From the NCBI GenBank assembly GCA_964514055.1, contig CAZEPB010000045.1:1-7079 (forward strand): 7,079 nucleotides of DNA, in the 5' to 3' direction. Positions 1 through 5,486 of this stretch are shown piece after piece. The notes under the pieces are model-generated. The model searched no databases and was not told the DNA's origin. It worked only from the letters and a program-made list of their open reading frames with translations. The position numbers and the translations under genes are program-made. Each line of letters starts with the position of its first letter. The stretch's first letter is position 1. The DNA is from SG8-32-3 sp964514055 (GTDB lineage: Archaea > Thermoproteota > Bathyarchaeia > Bathyarchaeales > Bathycorpusculaceae).

Positions 1-358
1 CGCCTGGTCGAAGCTCAAGATCGCAGACCATAGTGCCTTCTGGAACTTTTCCCAACGGAAGAATGTTACCCACTTCCGCTGGAGCTTTTCCGCCTAGGCT
101 GATCTGCTGACCCTTGTAAACGCCTTCAGGAGTTATGGTGTAGCATGTTTCACCGTTATCGAAACGCACAAACGCCAAAGGTGCTCCACGACCAGGATCA
201 TGAACAAGATCTTCGATGACACCGTTAATTGAAGCATCAAAAGATTCCTTAGGAGATATCGCGGATGGATACTTTGCAGGAGCCACTCTCTTGTGAGTTG
301 AAGCTCGATAAGTTGAGCCACCACGACCACGCCTTTGAACACGAATTCTTTTACCCAT
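1..358 (-). CDS. rpl2: Large-subunit ribosomal protein uL2 (L2), N-terminal part, cut by the window edge
   Basis: uL2 binds 23S rRNA next to the peptidyl-transferase centre and helps subunit association. Translating the minus strand from the ATG at 358-356 gives about 119 codons open to the edge. The protein begins MGKRIRVQRRGRGGSTY and continues with THKRVAPAKYP, GVIEDLVHDPGRGAPLAFVRF, CYTITPEGVYKGQ and GNILPLGKVPEGTMVC, all typical of archaeal/eukaryotic L2. About half of the usual roughly 240 residues are present; the conserved C-terminal half lies outside the window. The start is supported by GAGG in the sequence gaggcgtgattg directly before the ATG (8-nt spacer). The gene follows uL23 after 20 nt, so it is the fourth gene of the uL3-uL4-uL23-uL2 operon. 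Nothing abnormal is seen in the visible part. Confidence 0.96.
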   Translation of the reverse strand, partial: MGKRIRVQRRGRGGSTYRASTHKRVAPAKYPSAISPKESFDASINGVIEDLVHDPGRGAPLAFVRFDNGETCYTITPEGVYKGQQISLGGKAPAEVGNILPLGKVPEGTMVCDLELRPG

Positions 359-378
359 CAATCACGCCTCATACAATT

Positions 379-639
379 TTACAAAATGCCAAGTTTGATG
401 GCGACATCCGACGCCTTGTACTCTGAATTAAGCTTAACGAAGGCTTTTTTCTCGCCCTGCGGAGTTATCAGCAGATTAACCCTATCCACTTTCACTTCGT
501 ACAACTCCTCAACCGCCCTTTTCACGTCGCTCTTGCCAGCTTTAAGGTTAACTATGAAAATGAGCTTGTTATCTTTTTCCACCATGAGGCTGGCGGCTTC
601 CGTCATCAACGGGTAAGATATAACGTCATTGGTGTCCAT
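379..639 (-). CDS. rpl23: Large-subunit ribosomal protein uL23 (L23)
   Basis: This 86-aa protein matches the compact archaeal L23 in size. L23 sits at the polypeptide exit tunnel, where it contacts 23S rRNA and provides a docking site for SRP and other exit-site factors. Recognisable features are the opening DVISYPLMTEAASLMVEKDNK, the central IVNLKAGKSDVKRAVEELYEVKV segment (residues about 30-52), and the end KAFVKLNSEYKASDVAIKLGIL. Its ATG overlaps the uL4 stop codon by one base (TAATG), which points to translational coupling. A strong GGAGGTG lies at 656-650 inside the uL4 end, with a second GAGG closer to the start. The stop is TAA at 381-379. Confidence 0.95.
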   Translation of the reverse strand: MDTNDVISYPLMTEAASLMVEKDNKLIFIVNLKAGKSDVKRAVEELYEVKVDRVNLLITPQGEKKAFVKLNSEYKASDVAIKLGIL

Positions 640-1433
640 TAAGCCTCTGCACCTCCGCCATAAAGTTTGTCCAGCTGCTCAATGGCGCCGTTTGTCCACA
701 AGGTTAGTCTGCCTGGATGTGTGCCTGGCGCCAGCATTTCTGCGTTAAGATTGTTTACTTTGGCAACGGTTACGCCTGGGATGTTATTTGCTGCATTAAA
801 TAGACTTGTGTTTTCAGCCACTACGATTAGGGGTCCTACAGCCTGTTTCATTTTTCTGCCTCTACGTTTGCCTTTTCCAGCGCGGATTTTCCGGCTGGTT
901 TTTACACGGTAGAGGTCGGATGAAACTCCTAAATTGGTGAGGGCTGCTTCAACTTCACTGGTTTTTGTTAGCTCCCCAATTGAATCTGTGACTATCAGAG
1001 GAAGTTCAGGAACATCCTCAATTCGGTGCCCTCTTGAAACTATAACATCTTTAGAAGCCGTAGCAGCTATCGCCGACAGCAAAGCAAAGCGGGCTTCTTT
1101 CTTGGGTAAACGTTTTACGATTTTCTTTTCAGACCTAGGCGGATGGGGTTGCCTTCCACCGACTGTGCTGGGAGCAAAGGCTGCTCTTCCTCCTCCACCT
1201 TTTACGCGGGGTAGTCGTGCTATGCCCAAGCCTGTGCCGCGTGATTCTGCGCTGGTTCTTTTTCCCGCCATGGGGTCACGTCCTTGGGCTTGGCGTCTGT
1301 TTGATTGGATGGCGAGGACAGCGCGTTTTATGATGTCTGGTCTTAGAGGTGTTGTGAAAACTTGAGGGAGTGTGGTTTTGCCTACGGATTTTCCCTGGAG
1401 GTTGAAGACTTTCGCGGTTTTTTTGGCGGGCAT
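639..1433 (-). CDS. rpl4: Large-subunit ribosomal protein uL4 (L4, archaeal/eukaryotic L4e type)
   Basis: uL4 is a 23S rRNA-binding protein whose long loop reaches into the exit tunnel. The 264-aa product has the expected parts. The N-terminal strand has the NLQGKSVGKTTLP pattern. The extended tunnel loop (about residues 47-105) is rich in Gly, Arg and Pro and contains the RGTGLGIARLPRVKGG and GGRQPHPP segments. The globular domain contains SRGHRIEDVPELPLIV. A very basic segment at about 180-196 contains GKGKRRGRKMK, and PLIVVAENTSLFNAANNIPGV lies near the C-terminus. Length is normal for archaea. The start ATG (1433-1431) has GGAG at 1445-1442 with an 8-nt spacer and follows the uL3 stop after 13 nt. 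In bacteria L4 also autoregulates its operon; whether it does so here is unknown. Confidence 0.97.
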   Translation of the reverse strand: MPAKKTAKVFNLQGKSVGKTTLPQVFTTPLRPDIIKRAVLAIQSNRRQAQGRDPMAGKRTSAESRGTGLGIARLPRVKGGGGRAAFAPSTVGGRQPHPPRSEKKIVKRLPKKEARFALLSAIAATASKDVIVSRGHRIEDVPELPLIVTDSIGELTKTSEVEAALTNLGVSSDLYRVKTSRKIRAGKGKRRGRKMKQAVGPLIVVAENTSLFNAANNIPGVTVAKVNNLNAEMLAPGTHPGRLTLWTNGAIEQLDKLYGGGAEA

Positions 1434-1446
1434 TGTTTGGTCTCCG

Positions 1447-2460
1447 TCATTTTCCTTGGGTTGACTCTAAGGATACGTATGTGATCTGAGGTGGTGTTTC
1501 TGGTGTTTCTTTTGGCGGTCGTGCTGGGTGACGCAAGCGTATTGGACGTTTTTCTGTGCCGGGTATGCTGCCTTCTATGAGGATGTAGGGTCCTTTTAGT
1601 TGTCCGTAGCGTATGTAGCCGCCTTTTATGGTTATGTCTTTGCCGTCTTTGCCGATTTTGAGTATGCGTTTGTTATATTCCGTTCGCTGGTGGTAGCCCA
1701 TTTGTCCTGCGCGTGGGACGCTGTACCTGACGTGGCTGGGTTTCCAGGGTCCGAGGGTGGCGATACCTCGTTTGGTTTTTCTGCTTTTGTGTTGGAGTAT
1801 GGTGACTCCCCAGCGTTTGACTGGGCCTTGGAAGCCTTTGCCAGTGGTTATGGCGGCTGTGTCGATGTATTGTCCTTCTTTGAAGACTTCTTCGGTGGTT
1901 ACGGTCTTTCCTAAGAGGGTTTTTGCGTATTCAAGTTGTTTGGGGATGGTTGCGCCGCCGATTTCGATTTCGGTTATGTCGGGTTTCTTTTTGGCTAGGC
2001 TTGTTTGTTTGGGTTGTGTGGCTGTGATGACGCGGATGGTGGTTATTTTGTCGAGGTTTTCTTGGAGTTTTTGGACCATGCTGTCGGTGTCGAAGTTTTC
2101 GGGTAGAACGAGTGTGCGGTCGAGTTCTGCTGGGGGATCTTTCATCCATGCTTCGGTTAAATGTTTAAGGCCGTATAGGGTTTTTGTGTAGGCGCGTATG
2201 CCTATTATGAGAATGGGAGGGGTTTCTATTACTGTGGCGGAACGCACTACTTCTTTGCCAAAGTTAGGGCTGCGTTTTCGGTCTTCTATTGTGAAGACGT
2301 AGGTCATTCCCGCCTTGTAACCTGTGAAGCCTAAGAGTCGAGGAGTATCCGCGTCAAGTTTTGGCCAGTAGCGAATTCGCGCGACTGGACTTTTGGCGCG
2401 TTTCCTAGGCAAATAAGCAAGTGAGCCATGTTTTGGAGCGTGAGTTTTTCGATGACCCAT
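1447..2460 (-). CDS. rpl3: Large-subunit ribosomal protein uL3 (L3, archaeal type), first gene of its operon
   Basis: uL3 is an early assembly protein whose extension reaches the peptidyl-transferase centre. The 337-aa product has the archaeal N-terminus MGHRKTHAPKHGSLAYLPRK. It also has LLGFTGYKAGMTYV (about 42-55), TTGKGFQGPVKRWGV (205-219), and the Gly/His-rich AGQMGYHQRTEYNKRI segment (251-266). The proline-rich tail PARPPKETPETPPQ near the end resembles tails in other archaeal L3 proteins. The ATG is fixed because an in-frame TAA lies eight codons upstream (2484-2482) with no start codon between. Unlike the genes downstream, it lacks a clear Shine-Dalgarno site; the preceding bases are gaagcggaaacaca. 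Its coding strand is unusually rich in A and C compared with neighbouring genes. Confidence 0.97.
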   Translation of the reverse strand: MGHRKTHAPKHGSLAYLPRKRAKSPVARIRYWPKLDADTPRLLGFTGYKAGMTYVFTIEDRKRSPNFGKEVVRSATVIETPPILIIGIRAYTKTLYGLKHLTEAWMKDPPAELDRTLVLPENFDTDSMVQKLQENLDKITTIRVITATQPKQTSLAKKKPDITEIEIGGATIPKQLEYAKTLLGKTVTTEEVFKEGQYIDTAAITTGKGFQGPVKRWGVTILQHKSRKTKRGIATLGPWKPSHVRYSVPRAGQMGYHQRTEYNKRILKIGKDGKDITIKGGYIRYGQLKGPYILIEGSIPGTEKRPIRLRHPARPPKETPETPPQITYVSLESTQGK

Positions 2461-2463
2461 TGT

Positions 2464-2528
2464 GTTTCCGCTTCGCGTCTTTTAGCAATGACAAACTTAG
2501 GTAATAAACGTTACCGTCAGTTTCCGCT
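2464..2528 (-). promoter_or_regulatory. uL3 leader element: imperfect hairpin flanked by a 9-nt direct repeat
   Basis: Within the predicted uL3 mRNA leader, AAACT-GAC-GGTAA-CGTTTA-TTACC-TA-AGTTT (2523 to 2493 on the minus strand) can fold into a 5-bp inner stem with a 6-nt loop. An internal loop separates it from an outer 5-bp stem. The 9-mer AGCGGAAAC occurs on both sides, at 2528-2520 and at 2472-2464. The second copy sits where the ribosome binding site would be expected, 3 nt before the ATG. This is visible directly in the sequence; a regulatory role, such as binding of a ribosomal protein to its own mRNA, is inference. Confidence 0.4.
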
Positions 2529-2578
2529 GTCTAATCGTTTACTAAGCTGCGCTGTTGCTCGGAAAAGACTACCCCCTC

Positions 2579-2590
2579 CCTTATATATAG
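2579..2590 (-). promoter_or_regulatory. TATA-box promoter of the uL3-uL4-uL23-uL2 operon
   Basis: The minus strand reads ctatatataagggaggggg across 2590-2572, an excellent archaeal TATA element. Transcription would be expected to begin about 25 nt downstream, near 2560, giving a uL3 leader of roughly 100 nt. The box overlaps a perfect 6-bp dyad, ATATAG-TTT-CTATAT (2599-2585), that could be an operator or simply a product of the AT-rich sequence. No well-matched BRE is evident upstream of the box. Confidence 0.7.
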
Positions 2591-2650
2591 AAACTATATG
2601 AAGTCCCAAAAGAAGCGCTAAGATGTCCCCTTTATCGGTTTCCAAACTGC

Positions 2651-2667
2651 ACTGTTGCAAAAACAGT
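2651..2667 (-). terminator. Hairpin just after the membrane-protein gene, possible weak terminator
   Basis: On the minus strand ACTGTT-TTTGC-AACAGT forms a perfect 6-bp stem with a 5-nt loop, beginning 8 nt after the TAG stop of the upstream gene. The stem and loop contain a run of five T, the kind of tract at which archaeal RNA polymerase terminates, but no long T tract follows the stem. It lies between the convergently read gene end and the uL3 promoter, where a terminator is expected. Function is inferred from position. Confidence 0.35.
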
Positions 2668-2675
2668 ATGTTGCG

Positions 2676-3350
2676 CTACTTCAATGCAGGTATGTTTGTT
2701 TCTATTAGGTTTATGTCTAATGCTAAATCTAAGCCCAACTCATTCTCGTCCATGCTTACGGTCATCTTCAACGGCCAGCCAATCGCCTTGTCAACATATA
2801 CGGTCATCGCCATACCTTCATCTGATATTGCATACTCGTAAACCATACATGTTCTAGTTCCGAAGCCAGAAATATCCACAGTGGATTCATAACTCTTTGT
2901 AAGGTCTACATCTTCGAACTCAGTCATAAAGTCCATTTCCGAAAGTGGAACCCACGCGCTTTGCTCGTCCTCAACAGTTTCTCCCTCCATTTCGCCAAAT
3001 GACGAACTCATTTGGATAGAGGTTGAGGTTGAAATTAGCGCGTGTGTGCTGTTGAAGTCGACTACTTCGAGACGTACAGTGAAATCGACAGTAAAATCAA
3101 AACTCATGGACATCCCAGACATATTAATATCCATATCGTCAGTTGTCATTGAACCCTTGTATGTTGCGTACGCCCCCTTAAACAGCCAAGCATCTTGACC
3201 TTCAGGTGGTGCTGAAATGAAAGCGCTAACAAGTAAAGCGCCAACCACAATGGAGACGACTATGATAGCTATCACCGCAATCAGCTTGACGCGGCTTTTG
3301 GGATGTGCCATATTTGTTGAAGTAGAAATGCTTTCGGGTTCAGATTCCAA
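2676..3350 (-). CDS. Unrecognised single-pass membrane-anchored protein with an acidic, Met-rich exterior domain
   Basis: I do not recognise the family. The 224-aa product has a short polar N-terminus with a basic patch (HPKSRVK, about 16-22). One hydrophobic segment follows (about 23-46, LIAVIAIIVVSIVVGALLVSAF). The remaining roughly 175 residues look like extracytoplasmic beta-strands, for example SFDFTVDFTVRLEVVDFNST, and end in VYVDKAIGWPLKMTV. No lipobox cysteine is present, and the only cysteine is near residue 168, so this is a membrane anchor or uncleaved signal rather than a lipoprotein. The exterior is acidic and has 14 methionines, five of them in residues 68-82. The longest frame starts with TTG at 3350, with GGTG 7 nt upstream; the ATG at 3311 (211 aa) is the alternative and lacks a clear binding site. 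It stands alone between two information-processing operons. The D..IGWPLKM pattern loosely recalls LolA-like or other curved-sheet secreted proteins, which is only a guess. Confidence 0.75.
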   Translation of the reverse strand: MESEPESISTSTNMAHPKSRVKLIAVIAIIVVSIVVGALLVSAFISAPPEGQDAWLFKGAYATYKGSMTTDDMDINMSGMSMSFDFTVDFTVRLEVVDFNSTHALISTSTSIQMSSSFGEMEGETVEDEQSAWVPLSEMDFMTEFEDVDLTKSYESTVDISGFGTRTCMVYEYAISDEGMAMTVYVDKAIGWPLKMTVSMDENELGLDLALDINLIETNIPALK

Positions 3351-3372
3351 ACTTTAACACCGCATGGGAGTA

Positions 3373-3393
3373 CAAAAAACCGCTAATAATAGC
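3373..3393 (-). terminator. Hairpin plus T6 tract after the hemK-like gene, probable terminator
   Basis: Thirty-four nt past the TGA of the methyltransferase gene, the minus strand reads GCTA-TTAT-TAGC-GG-TTTTTT-G. The stem is only 4 bp, but the T6 tract is the longest on this strand in the gap and fits an archaeal oligo-T terminator. It would end the pus10-to-hemK transcription unit. The same 77-nt gap must also hold any promoter for the next gene; the only TATA-like candidate is a weak catattt at about 3411-3405. Confidence 0.45.
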
Positions 3394-3427
3394 TTGCGCA
3401 CCACAAATATGAATTGTTAAACAAGCA

Positions 3428-4042
3428 TCAAAGCCTAGCTTCTATTAGCACCACAGTCTCAAAGAAAGGCAAGGCACGGTCAGCCACAACCTCAGCGTTC
3501 AGGTGGCACTCCGCGAACCTGCGCACCGTCGCATCCACGTTCGCCAATGTAGACTGCATCAAAAGAGCACGACCTGTTCGCTTCAGGTGCTTCGGAACCT
3601 CAGAAATGAAACGGTCGATGACTTGTCTGCCCGTGACGCCTCCTGCCCAAGCGCGTCCAATCCAAGAATCCGCTTCGCGTGTGTCCGCAGGCAAGTAAGG
3701 AGCGTTAAAAAGTATCATATCAAACGTGGCCTTTTCGCTTAACCAAGTGAACATGTCGCCCTGCACAAAAGCCATCTTACTACGTACATTGTTAACCGAT
3801 GCGTTTTCTTTTGCACAGCGAACGGCGTACGGGTTCACGTCAACTGCAATGACATCCCGCGCCTTCTTAGCGGCGAGTATGCCGAGGATTCCGCAGCCGG
3901 CGCCCATGTCCAGCACGCTCCCACCCGCTTCTACTTCAAGGTTTTCGGCGAAGAGAAACGAATCCTCGGCAGGCTCGTATACATTTTCATCAACCACAAA
4001 CACGTAATCGCCGAAGTAAACGTGTTTAGCGGACGAAGGCAT
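3428..4042 (-). CDS. HemK/Mtq2-type class I methyltransferase, probable release-factor glutamine N5-methyltransferase
   Basis: The 204-aa single-domain protein matches the archaeal/eukaryotic HEMK2 (Mtq2) group, which methylates the GGQ glutamine of the class 1 release factor with the partner Trm112. Diagnostic features are VYEPAEDSFLF (21-31), the SAM-binding motif I LDMGAGCGILG (44-54), the acidic residue of motif II in IAVDVN (D68), QGD (94-96), and motif IV FNAPYLP (112-118). The usual motif is NPPY, so the second position is Ala here; the catalytic Asn and the PY are kept. It lacks the long N-terminal domain of bacterial PrmC, as expected for this group. The ATG start overlaps the ksgA end by 17 nt, and GGAG at 4055-4052 (9-nt spacer) supports it. 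The substrate is inferred from family; other small-molecule or protein targets are possible. Confidence 0.85.
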   Translation of the reverse strand: MPSSAKHVYFGDYVFVVDENVYEPAEDSFLFAENLEVEAGGSVLDMGAGCGILGILAAKKARDVIAVDVNPYAVRCAKENASVNNVRSKMAFVQGDMFTWLSEKATFDMILFNAPYLPADTREADSWIGRAWAGGVTGRQVIDRFISEVPKHLKRTGRALLMQSTLANVDATVRRFAECHLNAEVVADRALPFFETVVLIEARL

Positions 4043-4844
4043 TTGCTAACTCTCCGAAAGCTTCAGGCGGTAATTTCCTCACGCGTTTTTCCCGAAACGG
4101 AAGGGCGCCAACCAGTTTTTCCGCGTCTTCTTTGCTCACTTTGAACGTGTTCTTGATGAAAGGCACAAGCGCGTTGCCAAGTTTCTTGTTGCGCTGCGTG
4201 AAGAGCCACCGCACAATCCGCGTGAAAAACGCTTCATCTTTGACTTCGAAGGGCGCCGTTTTCCAAGGCTTCAAGCGCACAATAACTGAATCTATTTCCG
4301 GCGGCGGATAGAACATAGATTTAGGAACCGCGTCTAAAAGCTCAACCTCTGCGCTGTGACAAGCGACAACGGTTAGCCACCCGTAAACGTCACTGCCCAC
4401 GGCAGCCACCAGCCTGTCAGCAAACTCCCTCTGCAAAATCAAGACGGCACACTCAAAACCTCGGCTAAACAGCCACGTCACCAAACCCGAAGACAAATAG
4501 TAAGGCGGAACCGAAACCACCTTGCAGAAAACGGGAACATGCACCTTCAACACGTCACCCTCAACCACCGTCACGTTGGCTAAGCCTCGGAGTTGTTCAC
4601 GCAGCACTGCGGCAACACGCGGGTCTTTCTCAACCGCCACCACCATCCTGCACTTGTCCGATAGAAAGCGCGTTAGAAAACCGAAACCCGCGCCAGCGTC
4701 AAGCACCACATCCACCTTGCCCAGTGAAGCATAATCGCTTAGCTTGGGAAAAATCGAAGGCTCAATCAGGAAGTTCTGCCCCAAAAGCTTGTTCGGAATA
4801 ATTCGATGCTCTCGAAGCAGACGCTTCGTTTCTGAAACGCTCAT
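4026..4844 (-). CDS. ksgA: KsgA/Dim1-family small-subunit rRNA adenine dimethyltransferase
   Basis: This family dimethylates two adjacent adenines in the helix 45 loop near the 3' end of 16S rRNA during late small-subunit assembly. The 272-aa length is normal. Family features are the LGQNFL opening (21-26), SAM motif I LDAGAGFGFLT (48-58), the ribose-binding acidic E72 in AVEKD, EGD (95-97), REFADRL (139-145), and FYPPPEIDSVIVRL (178-191). A basic C-terminal helical domain follows. Motif IV is unusual: it reads VSVPPYYLSS (110-119) where KsgA/Dim1 proteins normally have N-[LI]-P-Y, so the Asn that contacts the target adenine appears to be replaced by Val. The ATG at 4844 lies 10 nt after the DUF655 stop; the upstream aaggcgtaaagg gives only a weak binding site, so coupling to the upstream gene is likely. 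Confidence 0.93.
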   Translation of the reverse strand: MSVSETKRLLREHRIIPNKLLGQNFLIEPSIFPKLSDYASLGKVDVVLDAGAGFGFLTRFLSDKCRMVVAVEKDPRVAAVLREQLRGLANVTVVEGDVLKVHVPVFCKVVSVPPYYLSSGLVTWLFSRGFECAVLILQREFADRLVAAVGSDVYGWLTVVACHSAEVELLDAVPKSMFYPPPEIDSVIVRLKPWKTAPFEVKDEAFFTRIVRWLFTQRNKKLGNALVPFIKNTFKVSKEDAEKLVGALPFREKRVRKLPPEAFGELANAFVR

Positions 4845-4854
4845 CCTTTACGCC

Positions 4855-5421
4855 TTAATGAACCCGCGTGAACAACCGATACTTGCTGTCACCCTCAAGC
4901 TCTTCCATAACCCTCTTCGTAATCAGCTTCACAGGATTAGGCAACTCGGTCCGCTTCTGCAGATCCTCAAAATTCTCAAACGGCTTGCGTTCGCGCATGT
5001 TGATTACCTGCCACATGTACTTTTTCCCAATTCCAGGAACCAACTCCAACGCGTGCATACGCGGCGTAATAGCTCGAGCAGTATTGAAAAAGTTCACAAA
5101 CCACTTCTCACGATTCAACACTATACGGCTGATCACGGTTGGAAGCTCAGCTTTCGCTGCAGCGGTCAACTCGTCAAAGCCGACACGTCCTATAATGTAC
5201 GTAACCTCTTCCCGCGCGTCTTTTCCCACGTACACACGGTCGTTGGGCTTAAGCATCAAACCCTCCTTCACCAACGCCTCCAACAACGTGAAAAACTCTT
5301 CGCCCACACACTGAATCAGAGCTCCCGCTCGGTAACCCGCTCGCCCGCTCGCGCGGAACCCTGGTCTGCCGTGCGGCAAGAAGTCTAACACGTAGGCGTA
5401 CTCTTCGTAGCGCTTCTCCAT
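4855..5421 (-). CDS. DUF655 (COG1491-type) helix-hairpin-helix protein, predicted nucleic-acid binding
   Basis: The 188-aa product belongs to the conserved archaeal DUF655 family of unproven function. It begins with a characteristic EYAYVLDFLPHGRPGF segment (7-22), followed by a region resembling a small beta-barrel: GALIQCVGEEFFTLLE, then LKPNDRVYVGKD. A helix-hairpin-helix at about 125-143 (LELVPGIGKKYMWQVI) is a typical non-specific DNA/RNA backbone-binding element. The C-terminal NPVKLITKRVMEELEGDSKY segment is also a family hallmark. It lies between rpoF and ksgA, its usual archaeal context, which suggests a role in ribosome assembly or RNA handling; this is inference from neighbourhood. 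The ATG at 5421 has only weak GGGA-type upstream matches. The 65-nt gap before it carries a possible promoter. Confidence 0.92.
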   Translation of the reverse strand: MEKRYEEYAYVLDFLPHGRPGFRASGRAGYRAGALIQCVGEEFFTLLEALVKEGLMLKPNDRVYVGKDAREEVTYIIGRVGFDELTAAAKAELPTVISRIVLNREKWFVNFFNTARAITPRMHALELVPGIGKKYMWQVINMRERKPFENFEDLQKRTELPNPVKLITKRVMEELEGDSKYRLFTRVH

Positions 5422-5460
5422 AATAGTCCCTGAATCCCTTTACTTCTATTCGCGCTTACT

Positions 5461-5470
5461 GCTTAAAAAT
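5461..5470 (-). promoter_or_regulatory. Possible TATA-like element before the DUF655 gene
   Basis: The 65-nt gap between rpoF and the DUF655 gene contains atttttaagc (5470-5461), which resembles a TTTTTAAG archaeal TATA element. A start near 5440 would leave a leader of about 20 nt before the ATG. The five-T run could equally serve as a partial terminator after rpoF. The gap is the widest within the pus10-to-hemK block, so an internal promoter is reasonable but unproven. Confidence 0.35.
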
Positions 5471-5486
5471 TCTTAGCCGATTTCTG

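Noticed and set aside
133..342. A 69-aa minus-strand open frame beginning MFKGVVVVAQL
   Set aside because: It is a different frame of the uL2 gene; the uL2 frame from 358 to the edge gives a clear family match and this one does not.
934..1365. Plus-strand frames opposite uL4 and uL3 (also 1600-1914 and 1757-2191)
   Set aside because: They lie opposite well-supported ribosomal protein genes and show no motifs, so they are antisense shadows.
1931..2149. A 72-aa His/Arg/Asn-rich minus-strand frame within uL3
   Set aside because: Its odd composition comes from the A+C-rich coding strand of uL3 read in another frame; it has no binding site and no family resemblance.
2571..2580. G-rich tract GGGAGGGGG on the minus strand as a possible quadruplex
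   Set aside because: Only two G runs are present nearby; four are needed for an intramolecular quadruplex.
2461..2675. Possible C/D-box guide RNA or other small RNA in the 215-nt gap
   Set aside because: A CTGA occurs at 2520-2517 but no matching C box (RTGATGA) is found at a suitable distance.
2623..2841. A 72-aa plus-strand frame beginning in the gap upstream of uL3
   Set aside because: Most of it is antisense to the membrane-protein gene, and it has no convincing promoter or binding site.
4744..5388. A 214-aa plus-strand frame opposite ksgA and the DUF655 gene
   Set aside because: It is long but spans two recognised genes and their junction on the other strand, with no recognisable domain.
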